Assembly (NCBI RefSeq): GCF_010179735.1
Contig: NZ_JAAEEH010000013.1
Span: 1-64,000, forward strand
Reading direction: 5' to 3'
DNA: 64,000 bases
From: Anaerotalea alkaliphila
GTDB taxonomy: Bacteria; Bacillota; Clostridia; Lachnospirales; Vallitaleaceae
The notes under the pieces were generated by a model that searched no databases, was not told the origin of the DNA, and worked only from the letters and a program-made list of their open reading frames with translations. The position numbers and the translations under genes were made by a program. The stretch's first letter is position 1, and each line of letters starts with the position of its first letter. Shown piece by piece: positions 7,766 through 16,556 of the stretch.

Positions 7766-8751
7766 GGGGCCGCACCCCCTTCCGTCCCGCCCAGGTCCAC
7801 CAGGACCCAGGTCCGCTCCTCTCCTCCAGGCGTCCCCTCCACCTCCCAGCGGACCTTCCCCCCGTTCCTATCGGCGATCCGTTTGATGGCGTAGAACCCG
7901 TATCCATGTCTTTGTTTGTCCGCCTTGGTAGTGAACCCCGGGGCCGACATCCGGGAAAAAAGGGCCTCGTCGATGGTCCTGCCCTTGTTCCCCGCACTGA
8001 TCCGCAAGCCGCTCTCCCCCACCGCCTCCAGCCGCACGGAAACCGAGGGCTGCCCGGTCCCGTTCCGCCGCTGGACCTCCCCCGCGTTCTCCACCAGGTT
8101 CGCCAGGACAACCGCCACCGCATAGGGCTGGATTCCGGGAGGGAGGGGCGGCGGTGCGGAGGGCATCTCTACAGCGAAACCCCGGCTCTCCAGTTCCCGC
8201 CGCTGGGCTTTCAGGAGGATCTCCAGCAGGGAATCACCGCCCTCCTCCTGCCAGGCCAGGGTGGAAAGGAGCTTCCCATGGTCGTGCTGCATCCGCCCCA
8301 GCTCCAGGGTCAGAGGCCCCAGGGAGGCCTCGATCCTCCTCTGGCGCTCGGCCATGTCCTGGTGGTGGATTTCCCTGTTCACCGCCACCGTCACGGCGAT
8401 GCATGCCGCGGAAAGTCCCAGGGCCAGCAGGTGGAGGACCGCCTTGTCCCCGGGTCCCAGCCGGAAGAAGCTTTCCAGCACCCACAGCAGGGTGACGAAA
8501 AGCAGGAAGTTCACCCGCACCAGGACGAAGAAGAGGGCGATCTCCCTATGGGCCATCAGTTGGCCGATCTTGTCCCACAGGACCAGCCCCCCCGGGAGGA
8601 GCAGCAGCACGAAAAGCACCCCTTGTGCCCCAGGCCCCGTGGGCCTTCCCTGCAGCTCCATCCACGCGTCCAGCAGGACGACGGCCACCCATGCGGTGGC
8701 CATCAGGAAGAGGACGGAGGAGGCCAGCATGGCCCCTTCCCGCCTCCTCAT
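7759..8751 (-). CDS. GHKL-type sensor histidine kinase (AgrC/VirS-like)
   Basis: 330 residues with four hydrophobic helices (about 1-130) and a cytoplasmic kinase core. The H-box is MQHDHGKLLSTL (phospho-acceptor His expected here), the N-box is VVLANLVENAGEV and the G-box is HGYGFYAIKRIADRNGG, all intact. This is the family that senses peptides or other signals and phosphorylates LytTR regulators, and such a regulator lies directly upstream, with ATGA overlap at 8748-8751 (translational coupling). The larger open frame to 9243 is a shadow; the ATG at 8751 fits the coupling. No agrB or agrD gene is nearby, so the signal is unknown. Confidence 0.85.
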   Translation of the reverse strand: MRRREGAMLASSVLFLMATAWVAVVLLDAWMELQGRPTGPGAQGVLFVLLLLPGGLVLWDKIGQLMAHREIALFFVLVRVNFLLFVTLLWVLESFFRLGPGDKAVLHLLALGLSAACIAVTVAVNREIHHQDMAERQRRIEASLGPLTLELGRMQHDHGKLLSTLAWQEEGGDSLLEILLKAQRRELESRGFAVEMPSAPPPLPPGIQPYAVAVVLANLVENAGEVQRRNGTGQPSVSVRLEAVGESGLRISAGNKGRTIDEALFSRMSAPGFTTKADKQRHGYGFYAIKRIADRNGGKVRWEVEGTPGGEERTWVLVDLGGTEGGAAPC

Positions 8752-9470
8752 GGAGTCCTCCCCGACCGGACCGGCGCCTTGTACATGCTCCCCACGGGAA
8801 TCTCCTCCTTGCAGCCTTCCATGACCACCTGGGTCCCCTGGTGGGTCCTGGTGACGCTCTCCACGAAGCGGGTGTTGACGATGAACGACCGGTGGATCCG
8901 CTGGAAATGGTGCCCGTCCAGCTCCTTCCCGATCTTGGTCAGGGAGAACCGGCCTATGTTGTAGGACTGGCCCACCATATGGATCCAGGTGTTCTTGTTG
9001 TTGGTCTCCACATAGACGATGTCCTCCTGGTTGAAATAGCGTTCCATGTTCTTCCTCACGATCCTGAGCAGGGGCTTCTTCGACCGCACCACCTCCATCC
9101 CCAGCAGCGTCCGCGCCGTCTCCCTGGCTTCCTCCGGCCGGAAGGGCTTCCGGAAATACCGGGTGCACCCGTACCGGTTGAACGCCTCCAGGATCTGTTC
9201 GTCGCTTTCGCAAAGGGCGGTCATGACCACCACCCAGGTCCACCGGTAGGCATCCATCTCCCGGAGGCTCCGGATGAAATCGTAGCCGGAGCCGTCCGGC
9301 AGGTCGATGTCCACGAAAAAAAGGCTGTACCCTTCCTTCCGGATCTTCTCATACGCCTCCCCCAGGCTCCGGACCCCGTCCACCTGGGATACCGTGTCGA
9401 TCTCCATCAGGACCTCCCTAAGACGGGTGTTGATGACCTCCTGATCCTCCAAAACAAGAATTTTCCTCAT
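8748..9470 (-). CDS. LytTR-family response regulator
   Basis: 240 residues. The receiver domain (1-120) has the phospho-acceptor aspartate in FFVDIDLPDGSGYDF, a conserved Thr (VVMTALCES) and Lys (FRKPF). The LytTR DNA-binding domain (about 140-240) shows IVYVETNNKNTWIH and FQRIHRSFIVN. It is the likely phosphorylation target of the GHKL kinase encoded next to it. ATGA overlaps at both ends (9467-9470 with the hydrolase gene, 8748-8751 with the kinase gene) put the three in one translationally coupled unit. LytTR proteins bind paired direct repeats; no convincing target was found in the window. Confidence 0.9.
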   Translation of the reverse strand: MRKILVLEDQEVINTRLREVLMEIDTVSQVDGVRSLGEAYEKIRKEGYSLFFVDIDLPDGSGYDFIRSLREMDAYRWTWVVVMTALCESDEQILEAFNRYGCTRYFRKPFRPEEARETARTLLGMEVVRSKKPLLRIVRKNMERYFNQEDIVYVETNNKNTWIHMVGQSYNIGRFSLTKIGKELDGHHFQRIHRSFIVNTRFVESVTRTHQGTQVVMEGCKEEIPVGSMYKAPVRSGRTP

Positions 9471-10156
9471 AAAAACCTTCTCTTCACCCTCTCGTAGAAA
9501 CGGTAGAACTCCTGACGGCTGACCATGCCCCCGTGGCCCATGTGGATCCGCTGGAAGTCCAGGGAAGCGATCTTTAGGATGGTCTCCAGCTGGCTTTCCG
9601 GCTCGTCCACGAAAAGAGGCATGTGGCACTTCCGCCAGGGAAGCACGCCCATCAGGCTATCCCCCACCAGCAGGTCCCCTGACTCCAGCAAAAGGGAGAT
9701 GGAGCCGGCCGTATGCCCCGGGGTCTCCAGGATCTTCCCCTCCACCCCGAAGGGTTCCAGGGAGACCTCCCCCTCGATGGCATACTCCACGCCGGCCATC
9801 TCCGACGGTTGCATGGGCTGCTTCCTGCCCAGGAGCTTCGCCGCCCGCCCTGGAATCCCGTAGGGGCGCAGGGGGCCGTTGCGGCCTTCCTGGATCTGGT
9901 CCACGTCCTTCTGGTGGGCCACCGCCTGGGCCCGGGTCCTCATCTTCAGTTCCCGCAGGCTGCCATAGTGGTCCCAGTGGCCGTGGGTCAGGACGATGGT
10001 GGCGATGCTCTCCAGACGGATGCCTGCCTCCAGCATCCCCTCCTCCAGCGCAGGGAGGCTCCCCGGATACCCGGTGTCCACCAGGATGTTCTCCCTCCCC
10101 CGGATGCAATGGCAATTGACGCCCTTGATCCGGACTGTTACGATGGTGTCTTGCAT
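9467..10156 (-). CDS. metallo-beta-lactamase-fold hydrolase
   Basis: 229 residues, cytoplasmic, with the full di-metal motif THGHWDH (His58, His60, Asp62, His63), a later metal His in ETPGHTAGS, the bridging Asp in LVGDSL and a His in MGHG. The fold covers lactonases, glyoxalase II, thioesterases and phosphodiesterases, and motifs do not settle the substrate. A strong AGGAGGTG site precedes the ATG at 10156. It is 19 bp after radA and coupled by ATGA to the LytTR gene. The link to a quorum-type kinase makes a signal-degrading or signal-modifying role worth considering, but this is inference. Confidence 0.85.
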   Translation of the reverse strand: MQDTIVTVRIKGVNCHCIRGRENILVDTGYPGSLPALEEGMLEAGIRLESIATIVLTHGHWDHYGSLRELKMRTRAQAVAHQKDVDQIQEGRNGPLRPYGIPGRAAKLLGRKQPMQPSEMAGVEYAIEGEVSLEPFGVEGKILETPGHTAGSISLLLESGDLLVGDSLMGVLPWRKCHMPLFVDEPESQLETILKIASLDFQRIHMGHGGMVSRQEFYRFYERVKRRFL

Positions 10157-10175
10157 GGTCCACCTCCTTTTTTTG

Positions 10176-11540
10176 TTAGAGCAGCCCTTGCAGTTCCCGC
10201 ACGCTTTCCACCCCGTGGCAAGCCACACCGGGGATGTCCCGGCAGGCCGCCAGGTTGGCCTTGGGGAGGATGCAGCGCTGGAACCCCAGCTTCGCCGCCT
10301 CCCGGACCCTTTGGGGACAATGGGTGACGCCCCGGACCTCTCCGGTGAGCCCCACTTCCCCCATGAACACGGTCTTCTCGTCCACCGCCTGGTTCCGGAA
10401 GCTGGACAGGACCGCTGCCACGATCCCCAGGTCCAGGGCCGGCTCCAGGACCCGGATGCCGCCGGCCACGTTCAGGTAGACGTCCTGTTCCCCCGTGTTC
10501 ATCCGCAGCTTCTTCTCCAGCACCGCCAGGAGCAGGTTGGCCCGTCCCATGTCCATGCCGCTGACGGTCCGCCGGGGCATCTGGAAATTGGAACGGGACA
10601 GCAAGGCCTGGACCTCCACCAGGAGGGGCCTGGTCCCCTCCATGCAGCAGCTGACCACGGAACCCGCCTCCCCCATGGGCCTGCCGTTGAGCATGTATTC
10701 GGAGGGGTTGGGGACCTCCACCAGCCCCTGGCTGCCCATCTCGAAGACCCCGATCTCGTTGGTGGACCCGTACCGGTTCTTCACCGCCCGCAGGATCCGG
10801 TAGGAGATGGTCCGCTCCCCTTCAAAATAGAGGACCGTGTCCACCATGTGTTCCAGGACCCGGGGACCTGCGATGGCCCCTTCCTTGGTCACATGGCCTA
10901 CGATGAAGATGGCGTGCCGCTTGGATTTGGCCAGGCGCATGAGCCTGGCGGTGGACTCCCGCACCTGGGAGACGCTCCCCGGTGCGGAGCCGATGTCGTC
11001 GGCGTAGAGGGTCTGGATGGAGTCGATGACCACGATGTCCGGGGACGTCTCCAGGATGCTTTCCTCTATCCGGTCCACCTCCGTCTGGGCGTAGACCTCC
11101 ATCAGCCCCTGGTGTCCTCCCAGCCGGTTCGCCCGCAGCTTGATCTGGTGGAGGGACTCCTCTCCGGTGACGTAGAGGACCTTGACCCCCGCATCCGCCA
11201 GATGCAGGCACATCTGCAGCAGCAGGGTGGACTTCCCGATGCCTGGGTCCCCGCCCACCAGGACAAGGGACCCTTCCACGATGCCGCCTCCCAGGACCCG
11301 GTCCAGTTCCAGGATCCCCGTGTGCTTCCTGTGGCTCTCCTGGATGGAGATGTCCTTCAAGGCCGCGGGCCTGTGCTCCCCCCCCATGCCCGGCCGGGCG
11401 CTTTGGACCGCCTTGGGGGGGGCCTTCACCGGCTCCTCCACCAGGCTGCTGTAGGTGCCGCACTCCGGGCAGCGGCCCAGCCATTTGGGGGTGCTGTATC
11501 CGCACTCCTGGCATACATAGATGATTTTGCTCTTGGCCAC
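10176..11540 (-). CDS. radA: DNA repair protein RadA
   Basis: A RecA-like branch-migration ATPase acting in recombinational repair. The 454 residues hold an N-terminal C4 zinc finger (C10-x2-C13 and C24-x2-C27), Walker A GGDPGIGKST, the RadA-specific KNRYGST motif (here VKNRYGSTNEIGVFEM) and a C-terminal Lon-like domain. Length is normal. The start is GTG behind AAGGAGG. It follows a terminator, so it probably has its own transcript, and it is closely followed by the signalling genes, which may be read through from it. Confidence 0.96.
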   Translation of the reverse strand: MAKSKIIYVCQECGYSTPKWLGRCPECGTYSSLVEEPVKAPPKAVQSARPGMGGEHRPAALKDISIQESHRKHTGILELDRVLGGGIVEGSLVLVGGDPGIGKSTLLLQMCLHLADAGVKVLYVTGEESLHQIKLRANRLGGHQGLMEVYAQTEVDRIEESILETSPDIVVIDSIQTLYADDIGSAPGSVSQVRESTARLMRLAKSKRHAIFIVGHVTKEGAIAGPRVLEHMVDTVLYFEGERTISYRILRAVKNRYGSTNEIGVFEMGSQGLVEVPNPSEYMLNGRPMGEAGSVVSCCMEGTRPLLVEVQALLSRSNFQMPRRTVSGMDMGRANLLLAVLEKKLRMNTGEQDVYLNVAGGIRVLEPALDLGIVAAVLSSFRNQAVDEKTVFMGEVGLTGEVRGVTHCPQRVREAAKLGFQRCILPKANLAACRDIPGVACHGVESVRELQGLL

Positions 11541-11569
11541 GCGCTCCTCCTTCCGGCTCCACCGCCGAA

Positions 11570-11596
11570 AAAACCGTCGCTTTGCACGACGGTTTT
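11570..11596 (-). terminator. terminator between the small beta-rich gene and radA
   Basis: A 10-bp perfect stem (11570-11579 with 11587-11596) with a T-run on the minus strand ends the transcript of the 11617-12030 gene, and possibly clpC. Confidence 0.85.
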
Positions 11597-11616
11597 CCCT
11601 TTTTCTTCCTGGTTTC

Positions 11617-12030
11617 CTACAGCTTCTTGATTTCTATGGTTTGCAGGCCGCTTTCAAAATCCACGCTGATGTTGACCTTGCCGGCCAGGTTGGATTTGGC
11701 GCTTCCAAGATCCACACCGTTGGCCCAGACCTCGAATTCCTGGTCCGCGTCCAGCTCCAATGTGATCTGCGCATCCTCCGCGCTGCCCTGGACCGTAAAA
11801 CGAACCCCGTCTTCCGTGAGGATGAAATCCCCGACAGTGGTTCCGGGGACGGATTCGTACAGCAGGCGTCCGTTCTTCTCCAGCCGCGTCACCTGGTTGT
11901 GGGTCTTCACCTTGTACAGGTCCCCTTGGATTTCGAAGCCCTCGAGCTTCTGCTTCTCCACCGCGTCATGGTTCCCGAAGTGCAGGGCGCCCTTGTCGTC
12001 AACGCTGATGATTTCGTTCTGACCAGCCAT
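11617..12030 (-). CDS. conserved small beta-rich clostridial protein, function unknown
   Basis: 137 residues, no signal peptide or membrane helix, pattern of short beta strands (DLYKVKTHNQVTRLEKNG; YESVPGTTVGDFILTEDG). I recall similar small proteins in Clostridia, sometimes labelled endosialidase; nothing here supports that enzyme activity. GGGAGG is 7 nt before the ATG at 12030; an upstream ATG at 12108 would start inside the putative promoter. A TATAAT at 12074-12079 without a good -35 may drive it separately from clpC, which ends 79 bp upstream. Confidence 0.75.
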   Translation of the reverse strand: MAGQNEIISVDDKGALHFGNHDAVEKQKLEGFEIQGDLYKVKTHNQVTRLEKNGRLLYESVPGTTVGDFILTEDGVRFTVQGSAEDAQITLELDADQEFEVWANGVDLGSAKSNLAGKVNISVDFESGLQTIEIKKL

Positions 12031-12109
12031 TTCTAAACCTCCCATTTGATTTTGTTGGAAATATGTACTCTCGATTATACCCCATTTCCCCCTGGAAATC
12101 CAGGTCAAA

Positions 12110-14554
12110 TTATCGGGTTATGGTGGTGATGAAGGTGAGCTCCTGTCCGTTGTAGTCGATGGCCACCTGGTCGTTCTCCTTGATGACCCCGTCCAGGATC
12201 TGTTCCGCCAGCCTGTCCTCCACCTTGGATTGGATGGCCCGCTTCAGGGGCCTGGCCCCGTAGACCTCCTCGTAGCCTTCGGCCACCAGATAGTCTTTGG
12301 CGGCTTCGGTGATGCTGATGTCGATCTTCAGGCTCTTCTTCATGCGCTTGGCCAGCTGGCCGAACAGGATGCCCACGATGTCGCGGATGTGCTCCTTGGT
12401 GAGGGGATGGAAGACGATGACCTCGTCGATCCGGTTCAGGAACTCCGGCTTGAAGAGCTTCTTCACCTCGCCCATGACGTTCTTCTTCATGTCGTCGTAG
12501 CTGCCTTTGGCGTCCACCTCGGAGGCGAAGCCCAGCCGCTTGGGTGCCACGATGCTCCGGGCGCCGATGTTGGAGGTCATGATGATGACCGTGTTCTTGA
12601 AGTCGATCTTCCGCCCCTGGGAGTCGGTGATGTGGCCGTCGTCCAGGACCTGGAGGAGGATGTTGAACACGTCCGGGTGGGCCTTCTCCACCTCGTCGAA
12701 GAGTACGACGGAGTAGGGCTTCCTGCGGATCTTCTCGCTGAGCTGCCCCCCCTCCTCATAGCCCACATATCCCGGGGGGGAGCCGATGAGCTTGGAGACG
12801 GTGTGCTTCTCCATGTATTCGGACATGTCCAGACGGATCAGGGCCACCTCGTCCCCGAAGAGGGCCTCGGCCAGGGCTTTGGTCAGCTCGGTCTTTCCCA
12901 CCCCGGTGGGGCCCAGGAACAGGAAGGAGCCGATGGGGCGTTTGGGGTCCTTCAGGCCCACCCGGCCCCTGCGGATGGCCTTGGCCACGGCGGCCACAGG
13001 CTCTTCCTGGCCCACGACCCGCTGGTGGAGGACGTCCTCCAGCTTCTTCAGGCGTTCCCCCTCCTCCTCCGTCAGCTTCTTGATGGGGATGTTGGTCCAG
13101 CCGGCGATGATGCCGGCCACCTCGTCCTCGTCCACCACCTGGCTGGCCATGGCGTTCCTGGCCTCCCAGGCATGCTTGGCCTTGGTCAGCTCCTCCTGGA
13201 CCTGGGCCTGCTCCGCCTTGATCTGGCCCGCCTTCTCGTAGGCCTCCTCCCGGATGGCCTCCTCCTTCAGGCTTTCCATTTCCGCCACTTTCTTCTCCAG
13301 CTCCTTGATGTCCGTGGGGGCCGTGTAGGTGCTCAACCGCACCTTGGAGCAGGCCTCGTCGATGACGTCGATGGCCTTGTCCGGCAGGAAACGGTCGGTG
13401 ATGTAGCGGTTGGAGAGCTTGACCGCAGCCTCCACCGCCGCATCGGTGATGGAGACCTGGTGGTGGTTCTCGTACATGGAGCGCAGGCCCCGGAGGATCT
13501 CGATGGCCTCCTCCTCGCTGGGTTCGTCCACCTTCACGGGCTGGAACCTGCGTTCCAGGGCCGGGTCCTTCTCTATGTGCTTCCTGTACTCGTCCAATGT
13601 GGTTGCGCCGATGAGCTGCAGGTCCCCCCGGGCCAGGGAGGGCTTCAGGATGTTGGATGCGTCGATGGCCCCTTCCGCCGCTCCTGCGCCCACGATGGTG
13701 TGGATCTCGTCGATGAACAGCAGGATGTTGCCGGCTTCGGTGATTTCCCCCAGGGCCTTCTTGATCCGTTCCTCGAATTCCCCCCGGTACTTGGAACCGG
13801 CCACCATGGAGGCCAGGTCCAGGGCCACCACCCGCTTGTCCTTCAGGGTCTCGGGGATGTTCCCTTCCACGATCCTCTGGGCCAGGCCCTCGGTGATGGC
13901 CGTCTTGCCGACCCCGGCTTCCCCGATGAGGCAGGGGTTGTTCTTCGTCCTTCTGGACAGGATCTGGATGATCCGCTGGATCTCATTGTCCCTGCCGATG
14001 ATGGGGTCGAACTTCCCGTCCCTGGCAAGCTTCGTCAGGTCCCGGCTGAACTGGTCCAGGGTGGGGGTGGCCGAAGCCGCCTCCTCCTTCTCGTTGGGCT
14101 TCAGTTTGGGGCTCCTTCCCTCCTGGCCCATGACCCGGAGGATCTCGTTGTAGATCCGCTGGCGGGAGGCCCCCACCACGTCCAGAAGCCGGGCGGCCAT
14201 GGAGTCGGACTCCCGGAGCAGGGCGATGAGGATGTGTTCCGTCCCCACCAGGTTGGTGTTCATCCGCAGGGCCTCCCGGAGGCTCATCTCCAGGATCTTC
14301 TTCACCCTGGGGGTGAATCCTTCGGGCTCCTGGACCTGGACCGGTTCGGTGTCCATGGTCTCCCGGACCTTCTCCTCGATGAGGCCGTAGCTGATGCCCA
14401 GACTGTAGAGGACTTCCGAGGCGATGCCCTCCTCCTCCCGGAGCAGGCCCAGGAGCAGGTGTTCCGTGCCGATGTAGTTGTGTCCGAACCCCTCGGCGAT
14501 CCCCTTGGCGTAATTGATCGCATTCTGGGCTTTTTCCGTGAATCGTCCCATCAT
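12110..14554 (-). CDS. clpC: ATP-dependent Clp protease ATP-binding subunit ClpC
   Basis: A Hsp100 unfoldase that feeds substrates, including arginine-phosphorylated proteins, to ClpP. The 814 residues comprise an N-domain with two Clp repeats (1-150), AAA+ domain 1 with Walker A GEAGVGKT, a middle coiled-coil/UVR domain around 400-490 that binds MecA/McsB-type adaptors, and AAA+ domain 2 with GPTGVGKTEL and a sensor region near the C terminus. Length is normal for ClpC. AGGAGG precedes the MMGRF start. It is the last gene of the mcsA-mcsB-clpC operon, 4 bp after mcsB; clpP is not in the window. Confidence 0.97.
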   Translation of the reverse strand: MMGRFTEKAQNAINYAKGIAEGFGHNYIGTEHLLLGLLREEEGIASEVLYSLGISYGLIEEKVRETMDTEPVQVQEPEGFTPRVKKILEMSLREALRMNTNLVGTEHILIALLRESDSMAARLLDVVGASRQRIYNEILRVMGQEGRSPKLKPNEKEEAASATPTLDQFSRDLTKLARDGKFDPIIGRDNEIQRIIQILSRRTKNNPCLIGEAGVGKTAITEGLAQRIVEGNIPETLKDKRVVALDLASMVAGSKYRGEFEERIKKALGEITEAGNILLFIDEIHTIVGAGAAEGAIDASNILKPSLARGDLQLIGATTLDEYRKHIEKDPALERRFQPVKVDEPSEEEAIEILRGLRSMYENHHQVSITDAAVEAAVKLSNRYITDRFLPDKAIDVIDEACSKVRLSTYTAPTDIKELEKKVAEMESLKEEAIREEAYEKAGQIKAEQAQVQEELTKAKHAWEARNAMASQVVDEDEVAGIIAGWTNIPIKKLTEEEGERLKKLEDVLHQRVVGQEEPVAAVAKAIRRGRVGLKDPKRPIGSFLFLGPTGVGKTELTKALAEALFGDEVALIRLDMSEYMEKHTVSKLIGSPPGYVGYEEGGQLSEKIRRKPYSVVLFDEVEKAHPDVFNILLQVLDDGHITDSQGRKIDFKNTVIIMTSNIGARSIVAPKRLGFASEVDAKGSYDDMKKNVMGEVKKLFKPEFLNRIDEVIVFHPLTKEHIRDIVGILFGQLAKRMKKSLKIDISITEAAKDYLVAEGYEEVYGARPLKRAIQSKVEDRLAEQILDGVIKENDQVAIDYNGQELTFITTITR

Positions 14555-14558
14555 ATGT

Positions 14559-15599
14559 TTATCCTCCTATGATTTCCGGTAGATTTTTCCTGATGTATTC
14601 CGCTCTGGCCATGTCCCTCTCCTGGACGGACATGGACCTGCTTTCCATCTTCTGCAGGCTGGCGGGCTGTATGGACATCATAAGCGTGTAGATGTTCATG
14701 GTCATGGCTTGTTTCGTTTTGAGCACGCCCAGCTCGATCCCCAATTTCAGGTCGGAGAGCAGGGTCATCGCCTCTTTGGCGGTGAGGACCCGGGCGTACC
14801 GCATCAGACCGTAGGAGCGGAAGACCGCATCCTCCAGTTCCGAATATTTTTCCTTCAGCAGCTGTTCCCGGACCACCAGCTCCTGCTTCACGATCTGCCG
14901 GGTGACGGCGGATAGGTTGTCCAGGATCTCCTGTTCTGAAATCCCCAGGGTGACCTGGTTGGAGATCTGGAACATGCTTCCCAGGGCGTCGGAACTCTCC
15001 CCATAGATGCCCCGGACCGTCAGGCCGAACTTGCCGATGGCCTCCAGGATGTACTGGAACTGGCCGGTGCTCTCCAGGGCGGGGACATGGACCATGTAGG
15101 AGGCCCGCATCCCCGTGCCCACGTTGGTGGGACAGGAGGTGAGGTAGCCCAGCTGGGAATTGAAGGCGTACATCAGGTGCTCCTCCAGGATGCTGTCCAG
15201 GGCGTCGGCCTTCTCCAGGGCCTTCTGGAGATGGTCCCCGGCCATCATGGACTGGATCCGCAGGTGGTCCTCCTCGTTCACCATGATGCTCAGGTCCTCG
15301 TCTTCGGTCACGTAGAGGGCCCCCGGCAGGTGGGAGTTGATGAACAGGGGGCTGATGAGGTGCTTCTCCATCATGACCACCTTGTCCAGCTGCCGGACCT
15401 CCTCCATCCGGAGCAGTTTCCCCGTCAGGTCCTGGGATTCCTCCACCACCTTGGCGATCTCCTGGATCACCCCTCGGGCGTCCCCTTCGCTGCAATGGCT
15501 GGGAAAATTGTACCTGGCCAGATTCCTGGCCAGGCGCACACGGCTGGACACGACCACCCCTTGGCCGTCTGTGTTCTTGATTTCCTCATACCATTTCAT
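14559..15599 (-). CDS. mcsB: protein arginine kinase McsB
   Basis: Phosphorylates arginine residues on misfolded proteins and on CtsR, marking them for ClpCP. The 346 residues form an ATP:guanido phosphotransferase catalytic domain: SSRVRLARNL near the N terminus for nucleotide binding and TSCPTNVGTGMRAS around the active-site loop. A C-terminal region binds phospho-arginine. The start overlaps the mcsA stop by 4 bp (ATGA), as expected for partners that act as a complex. Confidence 0.96.
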   Translation of the reverse strand: MKWYEEIKNTDGQGVVVSSRVRLARNLARYNFPSHCSEGDARGVIQEIAKVVEESQDLTGKLLRMEEVRQLDKVVMMEKHLISPLFINSHLPGALYVTEDEDLSIMVNEEDHLRIQSMMAGDHLQKALEKADALDSILEEHLMYAFNSQLGYLTSCPTNVGTGMRASYMVHVPALESTGQFQYILEAIGKFGLTVRGIYGESSDALGSMFQISNQVTLGISEQEILDNLSAVTRQIVKQELVVREQLLKEKYSELEDAVFRSYGLMRYARVLTAKEAMTLLSDLKLGIELGVLKTKQAMTMNIYTLMMSIQPASLQKMESRSMSVQERDMARAEYIRKNLPEIIGG

Positions 15600-16105
15600 T
15601 CCAGGTCCGCTCCCTTCTTCAGTTCCTTGATCTGGTCCCGGAGCTTGGCGGCCTCCTCGTAGGCCTCCTGCATCAGGGCGATCTTGAGCTCGCTTTCCAG
15701 CTCCCCGATCCTGTTCAGCAGCCGGAGCTCCGCGTCCAGCTTCTCCGGACGCTTGCCTCCATGGACCACGTTCCCGTGGAGCCGCTTCAGGATGGGACTG
15801 AACTCCTCGGAGAAGACCTCATAGCATTTGGCGCAGCCGACTTTGCTGGTCTTCTTGAATTCCTCCAGGGTCATGCCGCATTGGGGGCAGGACATCTCCT
15901 CCGTATGCAGGTGGGTCGTGCTCTGGGCTGCCGCCGTGTCCAGCAGGCCGCTGAGGAATTTCTGGAAGGACGGGTTGTTGTTGAAAAGCGCCCCTTGCTG
16001 CTCCTTGGCGCACTTCTCGCACAGGTGCAATTCGATCTTCTGGCCGTTGACGATTTGTGTCAAAAAGACCGTCGCAGGCTCTTTATGGCAAATTTCACAC
16101 ATCAT
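15596..16105 (-). CDS. mcsA: McsB activator McsA, zinc-binding UVR protein
   Basis: 169 residues. Zinc-binding CxxC pairs occur at MCEICHKEP, LHLCEKCAKE, SCPQCGMT and GCAKCYEVF, and the C terminus carries a UVR motif (EAYEEAAKLRDQIKELKKG). McsA activates McsB and protects against heavy-metal and heat stress. A GTG at 16114 is too close to AGGAG, so the ATG at 16105 is preferred. ATGA coupling to mcsB and 15 bp spacing from the upstream zinc-ribbon gene make one operon. Confidence 0.95.
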   Translation of the reverse strand: MMCEICHKEPATVFLTQIVNGQKIELHLCEKCAKEQQGALFNNNPSFQKFLSGLLDTAAAQSTTHLHTEEMSCPQCGMTLEEFKKTSKVGCAKCYEVFSEEFSPILKRLHGNVVHGGKRPEKLDAELRLLNRIGELESELKIALMQEAYEEAAKLRDQIKELKKGADLE

Positions 16106-16120
16106 GGTTTCCACACTCCT

Positions 16121-16450
16121 TTACAGAAGGACGCCGCACCTCTTGCAGCGCTGCGCGCCCACAGGGTTGCCCAGATTGCAGTGCTTGCAGAAACGGTACA
16201 GGGGGATCCCCTCCTCGGTGGTCTCCTGCACAAGCGCCTCCTCCGGTTCCGTCACCGGCTCCAGGATGATGTCCGCATATTTCAGGCGTTCCAGCTTCAG
16301 GATCCGCTTTGCGATCTGACGGCACCTTTTATCCAAAACCTTCCGGTCCTCTTCTCCCAGCTGGGTCTGCTCGTAGAATTCCTTCCCCAGCTGTCTGTAC
16401 AGCTTGTTGATTTCCATATGCAAATCCTTGATCATAAACTCCCTCTTCAT
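16121..16450 (-). CDS. small C-terminal zinc-ribbon protein, first gene of the clpC operon
   Basis: 109 residues. The N-terminal helical part is rich in charged residues and the C terminus has a clear C-x2-C-x9-C-x2-C ribbon (CKHC and CKRC). I do not recognise the family. It is not CtsR: no winged-helix repressor features, and no similarity to CtsR by eye. It occupies the place ctsR normally takes in ctsR-mcsA-mcsB-clpC. GAGGTG precedes the ATG at 16450; a longer frame to 16516 would start upstream of the RBS. It may bind McsA/McsB or act as a zinc-dependent regulator; this is inference from position. Confidence 0.75.
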   Translation of the reverse strand: MKREFMIKDLHMEINKLYRQLGKEFYEQTQLGEEDRKVLDKRCRQIAKRILKLERLKYADIILEPVTEPEEALVQETTEEGIPLYRFCKHCNLGNPVGAQRCKRCGVLL

Positions 16451-16495
16451 GTCGACACCTCGCTGAACATGGATTGTGGTTCTTCGTCCAACTCC

Positions 16496-16524
16496 ATTAT
16501 ACCATACCGTCAACAAAGGTCAAA
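16496..16524 (-). promoter_or_regulatory. promoter with overlapping CtsR operator
   Basis: On the minus strand TTGACC (16518-16523), a 16-bp spacer and TATAAT (16496-16501) form the operon promoter. On the plus strand CGTCAAC-AAA-GGTCAAA (16508-16524) matches the CtsR heptad direct repeat (RGTCAAA-NAN-RGTCAAA), with the second heptad perfect and the first at 5 of 7. A repressor here would block polymerase. Confidence 0.75.
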
Positions 16525-16556
16525 GCCCGCTTGGGCCAACCTGTCCCCAAGGATGC

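Noticed and set aside
12103-12109. GGTCAAA after clpC as a CtsR site
   Set aside because: A single heptad without a second copy at the right spacing.
12230-14572. 780-residue open frame opposite clpC
   Set aside because: It mirrors clpC codons on the other strand, is rich in Gly/Leu/Asp from GC-rich antisense, and has no domain. GC bias keeps such shadow frames open.
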